NCBI GenBank assembly: GCA_018780035.1
Contig: JADMKE010000033.1
Location: 1 to 64,000 of the forward strand
Source: Candidatus Sericytochromatia bacterium
GTDB lineage: Bacteria; Cyanobacteriota; Sericytochromatia; UBA7694
Direction: 5' to 3'
DNA length: 64,000 bases
The first letter of the stretch is position 1. Every line of letters begins with the position of its first letter. The position numbers were made by a program, and so were the translations under genes. Positions 34,456 to 43,063 of this stretch are shown piece by piece. The notes under the pieces are model-generated. The model worked only from the letters and a program-made list of their open reading frames with translations, had not been told where the DNA came from and searched no databases.

Positions 34456-35475
34456 TTAATCCACACTCAACTCCCCACATAAACTGATTCCCATCAGCTC
34501 GCGGGTCTGTTCAGCTGAATAGCCCACTGTCAGCAGGTAATAGAGTTTGGCCAGGGCCGCTTCCGCGGTCATATCCCCACCGCTGATCACCCCAGCCTCT
34601 GCCAAGGCCCGGCCTGTGGCATAGCTGGCGATTTCCACCCCACCTTTGAGACATTGGGTCACATCCACAATCACCACGCCCCGCTCAGTGGCTTCAGCCA
34701 GCACCTTGAGAAAATCTGGGTCTTTGGCTGGGCCATTGCCCAGACCATACGCTTCGAGTACGAGGCCCTGCAATGGTGGCTGCAGCATATTGGCCAGCAC
34801 CTGAGCGGATATGCCTGGAAAGAGGCGCAAGGCACCAACCACAGCCTGGTTGATGGCCTGTACATGTAAATTGGGTGGTGTGACGGGCACAGGCCGAATC
34901 GCCGACCAGTGGATGTCGATATCTATACCCGCTTGGCCCAGCAGGGGATAATTGGGCGAGGCAAAGGCCTGAAAGCCTTTGGCATCCACTTTGACGGCCC
35001 GGCAGCCGCGAATCAGGCGGCCCCCAAAGAACAGGCAAACTTCAGGGATCGCGTATTGGGAGGCAATCAACAGCGAGGTGATCAAATTATCACGGGCATC
35101 GTTGCGAATTTCACAGAGGGGAATCTGTGAGCCTGTGATGATCACCGGTTTGCGCAGACCCTGGAGCATAAACGGCAGGGCCGAGGCTGTATATGCCATG
35201 GTATCTGTGCCATGTAAGACAATAAAACCGTCGTAATCGTTGTAATGGTCGGCAATGTCTTCAGCGATTTTGAGCCAATCATCGGGGTGCATATTGGCGG
35301 AATCGAGCAATTCAGGAAAAGCATGGACCTCAAATTCGGGCATGCCAGGCTGGTAAAACATCGGCATGGCCTGCATCAGACTCTGCAAATAGCCGGGCTC
35401 GGGGGTATAGCCCTGGGACGATTGTTTCATGCCAATGGTCCCGCCGTTATAAGCGATGTAGATCCGTTTGCTCAT
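34456..35475 (-). CDS. ansA: L-asparaginase, type I (cytoplasmic)
   Basis: Hydrolyses asparagine to aspartate and ammonia. The 339-residue product has the two Thr active-site motifs: IAYNGGTIGM at residue 8-17 (N replaces the common T before GGTIG) and VLHGTDTMAYTASALPFML at about 85, with ITGSQIPL following. No signal peptide, so it is cytoplasmic like AnsA. The start overlaps the stop of the upstream FHA-GAF-Nudix gene by 4 bp, so the two are translated together. Confidence 0.93.
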   Translation of the reverse strand: MSKRIYIAYNGGTIGMKQSSQGYTPEPGYLQSLMQAMPMFYQPGMPEFEVHAFPELLDSANMHPDDWLKIAEDIADHYNDYDGFIVLHGTDTMAYTASALPFMLQGLRKPVIITGSQIPLCEIRNDARDNLITSLLIASQYAIPEVCLFFGGRLIRGCRAVKVDAKGFQAFASPNYPLLGQAGIDIDIHWSAIRPVPVTPPNLHVQAINQAVVGALRLFPGISAQVLANMLQPPLQGLVLEAYGLGNGPAKDPDFLKVLAEATERGVVIVDVTQCLKGGVEIASYATGRALAEAGVISGGDMTAEAALAKLYYLLTVGYSAEQTRELMGISLCGELSVD

Positions 35476-36935
35476 TCTGTCTTTTGGGGTTGGGCTTGGC
35501 TTTTCTCACGCAGAATTTTGAGTTCGGGCAAAATACTCTGAAAGTATTTGACATCTTTGGGGTGGGTGAGCAATTTTTCCACTTCTTCCAGCGCCACCCA
35601 GCGGGCCTCGGGATTTTCGGGAGCTTGGGGCTTGAGTTCGGCCTGATCGGTGCTGTAGAGGTACATATAGATGGTTTTGACTTCGTGCAGGTCCTCTTCC
35701 CCTTTTTCATCCAGGGCCGTGCGCTGGTAGGAGCTGAGGGGGCGAATCAGGCGCAGATAGGCAATGCCCGACTCCTCAAAAATTTCGCGTTGGGCAGTGA
35801 CTGCGGGTTCTTCACCGACTTCGATCCGGCCTTTGGGCAGTGACCAAGATGTGCCCTGCTGGTTGACCACCAGGACCTCACCCAAGCTGTTGAGAACTAC
35901 CCCACCTGAAGAATAGGTGTGGCTGATTGGTGTGGGAGAAGGTGGCAGTTTGTCGAGCTTGCCCATCAGTGGACTGGCTTCAAAAGCCCCCGTCTTTTTA
36001 AGCAATTGCTGGTGCCGCTCTTCGAGGGATTTTTGGGCCTGGTTGATGGCCTCCAATTCCGTTTGCAGGCGTTTGTTTTCGGATTGTACATCGGCATAAC
36101 GCTTGGCATTGACGATCGCAATGGCCGCCTGATCCGCGAGGTAATCAAACAGGAATTGATCGACCTCGGTAAAATTATTCATCAATTGTTTGGCATCGGC
36201 GTAAAACAGGCCAATCACACGCTCCCGCAGCAGCAAAGGCGCACACATGGCTGAATAAATTTTAAGCGACATCATGCTGTCTGCCGGGTTGGAAGAGCCT
36301 TCTGGGGCATGGCCATTGTGGCGCACAATGGTTTGCTTTTGGGCTTGGGCCTCTTTGAGAATCGAGTGTGAAATATCTCCCTCACCCTGTTCGGCCTTTT
36401 CTTTGTCGATTCGGTACATGGTGGCGTATTTCCAGAGTATCTGGTCTTTGCCATCGGTCATGACAATAAAGCCCCGCTCTGCACCGATTAAACCCAGGCC
36501 CTCTTTGAGGATATTGAGGAGAATTTGATCGAGGTTGTTCAGGGACAGAATTGACTGAGTGACCTTTTTCAGACGCAGCAGATCGTCTTTGTGAATAAAG
36601 TGGCGGTGTAAATCCACGACGGTATTGGTGCGGGGATCTGGCCCGGTATCTTCACCATAGAGCAGGTGAATATCGCTGGAAATCTGAATTTTGTCTTGGG
36701 GTTCGAGCTGCTTTTGTTTGATGCGCACGCCGTTGACAAAGACGTAATTGGTGGAGTTCAGATCCTGGATGACATAATGCCCATTTTGCTTAAAAATTTT
36801 GGCATGGTTGCGCGAAACTTTGGGATGGTCAAAGACCAAATCATTGTCTTTGCTGCGGCCAATGGAATAGGTGTCTTTTTCCATCGGGTAGCGGCGAACA
36901 ATTTCATCGTCTTTGAGATGCGCAATGTATTTCAT
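35472..36935 (-). CDS. FHA-GAF-Nudix multidomain protein
   Basis: A 487-residue cytoplasmic protein with an unusual order of domains: FHA (residues 20-95; SIGRSKDNDLVFDHPKVSRNHAKI, binds phospho-Thr peptides), GAF (about 125-275; ligand or redox sensing), a coiled coil (about 280-315), and a Nudix hydrolase (about 340-470) with a complete Nudix box (G-x5-E-x7-REIFEESGI at about 370-392). The Nudix part resembles those for diadenosine polyphosphates or NDP-linked substrates. It is translationally coupled to ansA. A TACAAT box lies 8 nt before ATG, so the mRNA may be leaderless. A phospho-signal controlling hydrolysis of a nucleotide is an inference. Confidence 0.9.
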   Translation of the reverse strand: MKYIAHLKDDEIVRRYPMEKDTYSIGRSKDNDLVFDHPKVSRNHAKIFKQNGHYVIQDLNSTNYVFVNGVRIKQKQLEPQDKIQISSDIHLLYGEDTGPDPRTNTVVDLHRHFIHKDDLLRLKKVTQSILSLNNLDQILLNILKEGLGLIGAERGFIVMTDGKDQILWKYATMYRIDKEKAEQGEGDISHSILKEAQAQKQTIVRHNGHAPEGSSNPADSMMSLKIYSAMCAPLLLRERVIGLFYADAKQLMNNFTEVDQFLFDYLADQAAIAIVNAKRYADVQSENKRLQTELEAINQAQKSLEERHQQLLKKTGAFEASPLMGKLDKLPPSPTPISHTYSSGGVVLNSLGEVLVVNQQGTSWSLPKGRIEVGEEPAVTAQREIFEESGIAYLRLIRPLSSYQRTALDEKGEEDLHEVKTIYMYLYSTDQAELKPQAPENPEARWVALEEVEKLLTHPKDVKYFQSILPELKILREKSQAQPQKTE

Positions 36936-36943
36936 AATCCGCT

Positions 36944-36949
36944 ATTGTA
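36944..36949 (-). promoter_or_regulatory. -10 box TACAAT 8 nt before ATG
   Basis: On the minus strand TACAAT (plus-strand attgta) is separated by eight bases from ATG at 36935, again with no ribosome-binding site, matching the pattern at 2596, 2997 and 6407. Confidence 0.45.
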
Positions 36950-37008
36950 CACAATCCCCAAGCGGAAAGGAACCCCGCTATGCCCAGATTTTGAGCGAAA
37001 GTGGGACT

Positions 37009-38283
37009 TTAGAGCAGGGCGCGGGGGGCGTTGATCATGCCGTGACCGAAGTTGGTATCAAAGCCGGGAGTGCCCAGGTCGATGGTTGTGCCTTCGAGAC
37101 GGCTTTTGATCTGAGCTGGGGTCAGGTTGGGGTGACGGCTGCGCATCAGGCCCACCAGACCGGCCACAATCGGGGCCGCCATCGAGGTGCCATCCATAAA
37201 GTCGTAGCGGGTATTGTAGCCTTCGTTTTCGGTCATAAACACGGATTTGGTAGGCATGGTGGAAAGAATCTGGACACCGGGAGCCACCAGGGTGACCCAG
37301 GAGCCAAAATTGGAGAAGCTGGCGAGTTGGCGGTTATTATCGACTGCGCCGACAGAAATGACACCGGCAATGGCGGCAGGATAACGCAGTTCACTGGTGG
37401 TCTCATTGCCTGCTGCTACGATCACGGGTACATTGCGGGAGAAGGCATAGCGCACAGCACGTTCGAGGGTAGGATCGGACTGGGGGCCACCGAGGCTCAT
37501 ATTGATAACTTGGGCACCATGATCGACGGCCCAGACGATGCCGATGGCGACATCAAAGGCATTGCCTGCCCCTTCCGCATCGAGGGCTTTGACAGGCATC
37601 AGCTTACAGCGGGGGCAGGTGCCCGCCACGCCTTCGCGGTTGTCTGCAGCAGCAGCGGCAATGCCAGAGGCATGGGTGCCGTGGCCATTGTCATCTTGGG
37701 GCGGCGTTGCGCCCTGGGAGATCACGTTATACCCTTGAACGAGATTGGGTTTGAGATCGGGGTGGTCAAGGTCTGCACCACTGTCGATGACTGCAATCAC
37801 CACACGGGGGTCACCCAGGGAAATATCCCAGGCTTTGCCCATGCCAATAATGCCCAAGCCCTTTTGTTCGGCTGAGCGGGGGTCGTTGACGGTAAAATTG
37901 TGGCGGTAAATGGGGTTGGGACCGGCATAAGAGATATACGGATCTTGTTTCAGGCGACCCATGACTTGGGCTGTGGCGACCTGGGTGGTTTGTTGGAAGA
38001 GCATGTCTCCCATGGGGGAAGATTTGAGCAAGCGCAGGCCGTGAGCCTGAGAGAATTGTTGAATCAGGGTGGCGCTGGGGCGGGTTTTAAAGTTGACCAC
38101 CACTTGGCCAGGTACTGTTTGGGGCAGACGGGCACTGGCACTGTTAACGCGAGAGGGATTGACAGGCAAAGCACGGCCAGGCGCGGACAAGGTGGCGACA
38201 GGATAGCGGCTACAGGCGGCCAGAGCCAATACGCTGAGCAGGGATGCGGTTTTTTGGAGGGTTTTCAGGGTGGTTTTTTTCAT
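37009..38283 (-). CDS. Subtilisin-like (S8) serine protease lipoprotein 1
   Basis: A 424-residue lipoprotein (lipobox LAAC, Cys24) with an inhibitor-type prodomain (about 55-130) and an S8 catalytic domain. The triad is visible: Asp167 in AVIDSGADLDHPDL, His201 in NGHGTHASG, Ser367 in DGTSMAAPI, with the oxyanion Asn in VAAGNET. It is expected to be exported, anchored to the membrane and self-processed. ATG 38283 is preferred over GTG 38289 because AGAGAGA then has proper spacing; a TATAAT box lies at 38322-38327. Tandem with a second S8 lipoprotein. Confidence 0.94.
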   Translation of the reverse strand: MKKTTLKTLQKTASLLSVLALAACSRYPVATLSAPGRALPVNPSRVNSASARLPQTVPGQVVVNFKTRPSATLIQQFSQAHGLRLLKSSPMGDMLFQQTTQVATAQVMGRLKQDPYISYAGPNPIYRHNFTVNDPRSAEQKGLGIIGMGKAWDISLGDPRVVIAVIDSGADLDHPDLKPNLVQGYNVISQGATPPQDDNGHGTHASGIAAAAADNREGVAGTCPRCKLMPVKALDAEGAGNAFDVAIGIVWAVDHGAQVINMSLGGPQSDPTLERAVRYAFSRNVPVIVAAGNETTSELRYPAAIAGVISVGAVDNNRQLASFSNFGSWVTLVAPGVQILSTMPTKSVFMTENEGYNTRYDFMDGTSMAAPIVAGLVGLMRSRHPNLTPAQIKSRLEGTTIDLGTPGFDTNFGHGMINAPRALL

Positions 38284-38321
38284 TTTCACAATTCTCTCTT
38301 CACGCCGTTGCTTATGTAAAA

Positions 38322-38327
38322 ATTATA
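38322..38327 (-). promoter_or_regulatory. -10 box TATAAT of protease gene 1
   Basis: Perfect TATAAT on the minus strand, 38 bp upstream of the chosen start of the first protease gene, in the 116-bp gap behind the second protease gene. No convincing -35 is seen. Confidence 0.4.
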
Positions 38328-38399
38328 GCCCAGCAAGGGCAAAAACTTTCCAATTTGGCTGAAGCATTTCCCAAATTTTAAGCGGAATATAACCTAAGC

Positions 38400-39845
38400 T
38401 TAGCGGCGAATCACCCGCTGGGCTGAGACAGCAGCCGGAGTGGGCGGGGCCGCTGGGTCGGCAGGGGGAGCAACGGGTGGGGCAGAATTGACCAAGGCCT
38501 GTAATGAGGCTTCAATTTGAATCCGACCGGCGCCAAACAGGCGGTTATCACCCACGGGGCGGGCTGTGCGGCGAATCAGGTCTTTGAGTTGATCGGCGTT
38601 TAAACTGGGATTCACCGACAAGAGTAGGGCAGCCTGGGCCGAAACCATTGGGCAGGCCATCGAGGTGCCACTCATGGAGGAGTAAAAGAGGTCAATTTTA
38701 TTTTGCATCATGGCATTGGTCAAAAAAGTGGGGGTGGTCGACATAATATCCACACCCGGGGCCATCACGTCGATGCGTTTGTCGTGATTGGTAAAGTCGG
38801 CCAGCCAGTCTTCGCTGTCGGTGGCCCCCACTGCCAGCACTCCCGGCAAATTGGCGGGAAAGCCCGTGTGGGTAAACGAATTGCCTGCAGCAGCCACAAT
38901 CAAGGCACCTTTGGACTGAGCGTATTTCACTGCCAATTCAATCGGCTTGCTGGGTTCACCGCCACCGAGGCTGAGGTTAATAATCCGTGCACCCTGATCG
39001 GCGGCAGAGGTTATACCCTGGGCAATGGCAAAGGCCGAACCCCAGCCTTCTTGGTTGAGGGCTTTGATATTTAAGACTTTGACCATTGGCGCAATACCAG
39101 AGACACCCATTTGGTTGTCAGCCAAAGCCGCAATAATGCCTGCCACATGGGTGCCGTGGCCGAGCTGATCGCGGGGATCGTCATCAACCACATCGGGAGA
39201 ACCTTCTCCATTCGGGCCGGTGGCCTCTTCTGCCATAAAGTCTTTGCCGTTAATAATTTGGCCTTTGAGATCGGGGTGGTTATAATCCACGCCACTGTCT
39301 ACCACCGCCACAATCAGTTCTTGGGGGTTTTTGACAAATTGCCAGGCCTGAGGCACGCCTATTTTGGGCAGGGCCCATTGAAGAGGATAGAGGGCGTCGT
39401 TGAGGGGTTGGGTTGTCGCCGAAAAACGCTGCAGTGTCTGTGGACGCGAAGGCAAAGCGAGAGCGGTATAACGGGGGTTGAGTGCAACAGAGGCCACTTC
39501 AGGGCTCTGACGGAGTTCAGCCATGGCAGCTTCGGTCTGACTGGCCGAGTTAAAGTGCAGCAGGCCAAAGCGTTGGCCCTGAACGATCAATTCTTGATTG
39601 CGGGCGATGCCGGGCATGGGGTAGAGTTGGTGCGCAGAAACGGGCTTGAGACTGCGGTATTGCACGACCACTTCGCCGGGCACAAAAGCCGATTGCTGCT
39701 TGAGCACCCATTTGGCCTGAACCCGCGCCGGAGCAACTTGTTTGGGTTGGAGGGTAGACAGAGGCAGGCCCGCTGATTGGCAGGCCGTAAACAATAAAAG
39801 GCTGGTGCTGAGCAAGGAAAAATGAAACTTTTTCTGTTTCTGCAT
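38400..39845 (-). CDS. Subtilisin-like (S8) serine protease lipoprotein 2
   Basis: A 481-residue lipoprotein (lipobox FTAC, Cys22), prodomain at about 45-130, S8 catalytic domain with Asp183 (VVDSGVDYNHPDL), His230 (LGHGTHVAG), Asn of AAAGNSF and Ser395 (SGTSMACPM), then a Pro/Ala-rich C-terminal tail (PPADPAAPPTPAAV). It is clearly homologous to the protease at 37009 but diverged, so the tandem is an old duplication. A GGAG lies rather far (about 15 nt) from ATG 39845. Confidence 0.94.
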   Translation of the reverse strand: MQKQKKFHFSLLSTSLLLFTACQSAGLPLSTLQPKQVAPARVQAKWVLKQQSAFVPGEVVVQYRSLKPVSAHQLYPMPGIARNQELIVQGQRFGLLHFNSASQTEAAMAELRQSPEVASVALNPRYTALALPSRPQTLQRFSATTQPLNDALYPLQWALPKIGVPQAWQFVKNPQELIVAVVDSGVDYNHPDLKGQIINGKDFMAEEATGPNGEGSPDVVDDDPRDQLGHGTHVAGIIAALADNQMGVSGIAPMVKVLNIKALNQEGWGSAFAIAQGITSAADQGARIINLSLGGGEPSKPIELAVKYAQSKGALIVAAAGNSFTHTGFPANLPGVLAVGATDSEDWLADFTNHDKRIDVMAPGVDIMSTTPTFLTNAMMQNKIDLFYSSMSGTSMACPMVSAQAALLLSVNPSLNADQLKDLIRRTARPVGDNRLFGAGRIQIEASLQALVNSAPPVAPPADPAAPPTPAAVSAQRVIRR

Positions 39846-40146
39846 GGTCCAAAAAATTCTCCGACTACGCTTTGATATAGAACCTATCGGCTGCTGGGGC
39901 GAAAATATGTCAGGGAATTTAAAAAAATAACCAAAGATTACTCTTGGAATAACTTAAGTTTAATAATAAGTGCCTTTGCAGAGATATTGACTGATTGGGA
40001 TGTGATTTGTTAAGATTTGTGTATTCCCAAAAGTTAAGCAAAATAAACGCAAGCACACAAAGAATGGCTTGTATTTGTGAAAGGGCTTAACACGACAGGG
40101 GGAAAGATGATGATGGGCACTTTGAAATTGGCTAAAAAAAACGGGA
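39846..40146. other. Intergenic region between protease 2 and pseudopilin genes
   Basis: About 300 bp of AT-rich divergent promoter space. Near its right end is a very strong ribosome-binding site AGGGGG (40097-40102) in front of three ATG codons (40107-40115), and an A8 run at 40134-40141. The frame from ATG 40107 ends after 32 codons and is not the pseudopilin frame. A minus-strand frame at 39960-40259 looks spurious. Confidence 0.5.
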
Positions 40147-40731
40147 ATGGAAGTGCTTTGTGTGAAAAAAGGGTTAAAGGCGATCTCTGGTTTTTCGCGA
40201 ATTGAAGTTCTCAGCAGTTTAATCATTATCGCAGCCACACTGGGAATGGGGATGCGCACATATATACAAGCAGATAACCATCTGCAATTGGCGGCAGCAG
40301 ATGTTCAGTTTCAAGCAGAGGCCCAAATGGCGCTCGTACAAATGAGCAGCGAACTGCGACAGGCATCAGATGCTCAAATTGTGGACAATGGAGCCGTGCT
40401 TTTGGTCAAAGCCTTGCCCACTGAGCAGAATACCCCCAAACGCTACCAAATGGTGAGCTATTGGTACGAGAACCAAAATGGCAAGGGAGCCCTGATGCGC
40501 TCCGTACACAGCCATGGTTCTCAGTCCAAACTACAGCCACACGATCTGCAAAGCTCAAACGCTCAAACCACAGGCCAAACGGCCGACCACAAACAAGTCC
40601 TGTTGACAGATTCGAACTCAGAAGGCCTCGAAAACACCCAGCCGGGTTCCTCTCGAATCAATTATTTGACCTTGCGCCTGCTGGCGGCCACCCCCGCCAG
40701 AATCGTGAAAAAACACCAGGCAAAAATCTAG
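40147..40731 (+). CDS. Type IV pilin / type II secretion pseudopilin-like protein
   Basis: A 194-residue protein with a prepilin-peptidase site: a short basic leader ending SG, then FSRIEVLSSLIIIAATLGMGM, in which G-F-x-x-x-E gives the N-methylated Phe and the conserved Glu5, followed by a hydrophobic helix. The remainder is a globular beta part (YQMVSYWYENQNGKGALMRSV) resembling the minor pseudopilin GspJ. No other secretion gene is nearby. The start is uncertain: ATG 40147 or GTG 40162 lack good ribosome-binding sites, whereas a strong one sits before an out-of-frame ATG at 40107, with an A8 run between. A terminator follows. Confidence 0.75.
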   Translation: MEVLCVKKGLKAISGFSRIEVLSSLIIIAATLGMGMRTYIQADNHLQLAAADVQFQAEAQMALVQMSSELRQASDAQIVDNGAVLLVKALPTEQNTPKRYQMVSYWYENQNGKGALMRSVHSHGSQSKLQPHDLQSSNAQTTGQTADHKQVLLTDSNSEGLENTQPGSSRINYLTLRLLAATPARIVKKHQAKI

Positions 40732-40761
40732 CACAGCTGTTGACCATATAAATACCCCATT

Positions 40762-40789
40762 TCCCCTGACCCCAGGGGAGTTTTTTTTT
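40762..40789 (+). terminator. Rho-independent terminator after the pseudopilin gene
   Basis: Seven-bp stem TCCCCTG/CAGGGGA with a four-base loop, then G and nine T residues (40781-40789). It lies 30 bp after the pseudopilin stop and separates it from the GTPase gene. Confidence 0.9.
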
Positions 40790-40870
40790 GCGTTGCAGCC
40801 ATCAATCGGCCGAAAAGCGCCCCAATCAGGTAAACTGAACGATTGGACCCCTCTGGAATGGAGCAGCTTT

Positions 40871-43060
40871 ATGTCAAGCACCCTGGCACAATACACCGAA
40901 GCCCTGACGGATAAACTCAGTGCCGTCATACACACCTTTCGCAAAAAAGAATCCCGCCCCGAACTCGAAAGCTTATTCAGCCGCTGGGAAATGCAGTTGA
41001 AACAAATGCGCAGCTATGCTGAAGAGGGCGAAAATGTCTCAATTGCCCTTTTGGGAGGCACAGGCGCCGGCAAAAGCACCCTGATCAATACCCTGCTGGG
41101 AGCTGATCTCTTGCCCACGCATAGCTTTCGCACCTGTACCTCTGCGGCCGTAGAAATCTCTTATTCTCCGACCAAACAGATTGCTGTGCAACTTGAATTT
41201 ATCACCGCATCCAGCTGGGAGGCCGAAAAACAGGCCTTTCTCGAAGAGATTCGCGAGTCCCGCGCCCAAGGGCAAAACCTGCTCAGTCAGCAGGACTTTA
41301 TTTACAAAGCCTGGAGCCTCTACCGCAACGAAGACGGCCCGCCGCCGTTGCCTTTTCCGCTGGACGACATGTTGGCTCTGCTCGAAAACCCACTGCCAGA
41401 AAGGCTGCAAACCTATCTCAAACAGGGAGTGGCCCTGTTTCGCTACCGCAGCGCCGAACAGCTCAAACACGAACTGACTGAATTGCTGACCGCTCAAGGC
41501 CATTTGTGGCCCCTGCTCAAGCGGGTCTTGATCCGTGGGCCATTTGAGGTGCTCAAAGGGGGGCTGCAATTGGTGGATTTGCCAGGGCTCAACGACCCCA
41601 ACCCGGCCCGCGAGGCGATCACGCGTAATTATCTCAAACAGGCTGAATTTATCTGGCTGACCTTTAACACCACCCGTGGCCTGACCCGCGACGTGATGGA
41701 AATTCTCAAAGACCGGGGCTTTATGACCCAGGTGATCATGGATGGCACGTTGAGTGCCTTGGCCTTTGTGGGCACCCGTGCCGATGAATTTGTGCCCGTC
41801 TTGGAAAAACAGCAATTGCAATTGCCGCCAGAGACACCTCTCGACCAAGTTCTCACCGCCCGCCACGGGCAGATTCAAAAGCGCGTGCGCGAGCAATTGA
41901 GTGAACTGACCCTGTGGTTTAGCAACCGCTACCGCATCCAGAGCCAAATAGGCGATGTGCTCAATTTGATTGGTCAAACCCTGGCCCAATCGCCGGTTTT
42001 GATGGTCTCAGCACTGGAGCACCAGCGTCTTTCAGGTTGGCACAGCGGCGAAGGTCTGTTTACCGACCTGCAACAAACAGGCATTGCAGCCCTGCAGGAA
42101 TATATGCAAAATATTGTCAGCGTTCAGGGCCATCAGGCCCGCAAAAAAATGATCCGCAGCCAATGCCAGCAGATGAATCAAGAGATCAAACGCCTCTTGC
42201 AGGCCCTGCACAGCCGCCAGAGTTTGGCCCAACTGGCCCCCATCGATCAGGTTCAGCTCAAGCTCCAGATCAATGCTGCCAGCAAAAATTTGGACTTGGG
42301 CTTGCTCGGTCTCAAAGAAGCCCTCGAAAAGAGACAGGGAGAAGCCCAAGAGACTGTTATGCGGGCCTTTGCCGAGGTGCTCAGCCAGTGCCGGGCCGAA
42401 TTGCCCGAATGGATCAGCGCTTGGGGCAGTTATCCCTGGCAGACCTTGCAGCGGGCCGTCAAAGGGGGGGGGCGGTACACCAGCCCCAGCAGCGGAACCG
42501 CCCTGAATTTGCCCGCTGAAATTGCAGATTCCCTTTTGGGGGGCGTGGCCCCCTTTTGGAATGCCTTTTTGAGTGAAGAATTGGAAAGCGAGCCCCACAG
42601 GCTGCAAACGGCGCTGGGAGAACAATTGCTGGCTTTTTCGACCGCGCTCAAGGGTCACCCAGAATTTAAAAAGCAGCTTGAAGAAGTGCAAACCAGTACC
42701 TTGGCTATTTTGACCGAACAGGCGGGTCAAACCCAGTACCGCCTGCAAGAAGAACTCAAGGCCCAGCGCCGCAAATTTGCCGAGCTGATACAGGCCCAAA
42801 CTGAAAAAAGCGTGGCCATGGCCTGTGAACAGGCCGCCCATCTCTCTGGGGCCGGGATCAAAATGATGATCTTGAATACCCTGCAGAGCCAGCTCGAAAG
42901 CGATTGGCCAACACTGGAAACTGCCGCTCAAAGTCAATTGCAAGAACAGTTGGCGGCCTTGAGCCACCATTTGCTGCAATACCTGGAAATCATGGCCGCG
43001 GTGCTCAAAGACAATGCCCGCTTAGTGGCTGAACTCTTGCCCGAATCCGCGCAGAGCTAA
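40871..43060 (+). CDS. Dynamin-like large GTPase
   Basis: A 729-residue GTPase. The G1 P-loop GGTGAGKSTLIN is at about residue 62, a Thr-rich G2 (FRTCTSAAVEISY), G3 DLPGLNDPNPAR at about 236, and a G4-like TRADE in AFVGTRADEFVP. After the G domain come long helical regions with Gln/Glu-rich coiled-coil character (AELIQAQTEKSVAMACEQA). The layout matches bacterial dynamin-like or SLIP-GC-like GTPases acting on membranes or nucleic acids. No clear transmembrane segment. GGAG lies 8 nt before ATG 40871; the TTG-initiated extension to 40793 runs through the terminator T-run area and is rejected. Followed by sbcD after 3 bp, so the two form an operon. Confidence 0.85.
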   Translation: MSSTLAQYTEALTDKLSAVIHTFRKKESRPELESLFSRWEMQLKQMRSYAEEGENVSIALLGGTGAGKSTLINTLLGADLLPTHSFRTCTSAAVEISYSPTKQIAVQLEFITASSWEAEKQAFLEEIRESRAQGQNLLSQQDFIYKAWSLYRNEDGPPPLPFPLDDMLALLENPLPERLQTYLKQGVALFRYRSAEQLKHELTELLTAQGHLWPLLKRVLIRGPFEVLKGGLQLVDLPGLNDPNPAREAITRNYLKQAEFIWLTFNTTRGLTRDVMEILKDRGFMTQVIMDGTLSALAFVGTRADEFVPVLEKQQLQLPPETPLDQVLTARHGQIQKRVREQLSELTLWFSNRYRIQSQIGDVLNLIGQTLAQSPVLMVSALEHQRLSGWHSGEGLFTDLQQTGIAALQEYMQNIVSVQGHQARKKMIRSQCQQMNQEIKRLLQALHSRQSLAQLAPIDQVQLKLQINAASKNLDLGLLGLKEALEKRQGEAQETVMRAFAEVLSQCRAELPEWISAWGSYPWQTLQRAVKGGGRYTSPSSGTALNLPAEIADSLLGGVAPFWNAFLSEELESEPHRLQTALGEQLLAFSTALKGHPEFKKQLEEVQTSTLAILTEQAGQTQYRLQEELKAQRRKFAELIQAQTEKSVAMACEQAAHLSGAGIKMMILNTLQSQLESDWPTLETAAQSQLQEQLAALSHHLLQYLEIMAAVLKDNARLVAELLPESAQS

Positions 43061-43063
43061 AAA

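Noticed and set aside
39960-40259. 99-codon minus-strand frame before the pseudopilin gene
   Set aside because: Lies across an AT-rich promoter region and over the pseudopilin start; no motif or ribosome-binding site.
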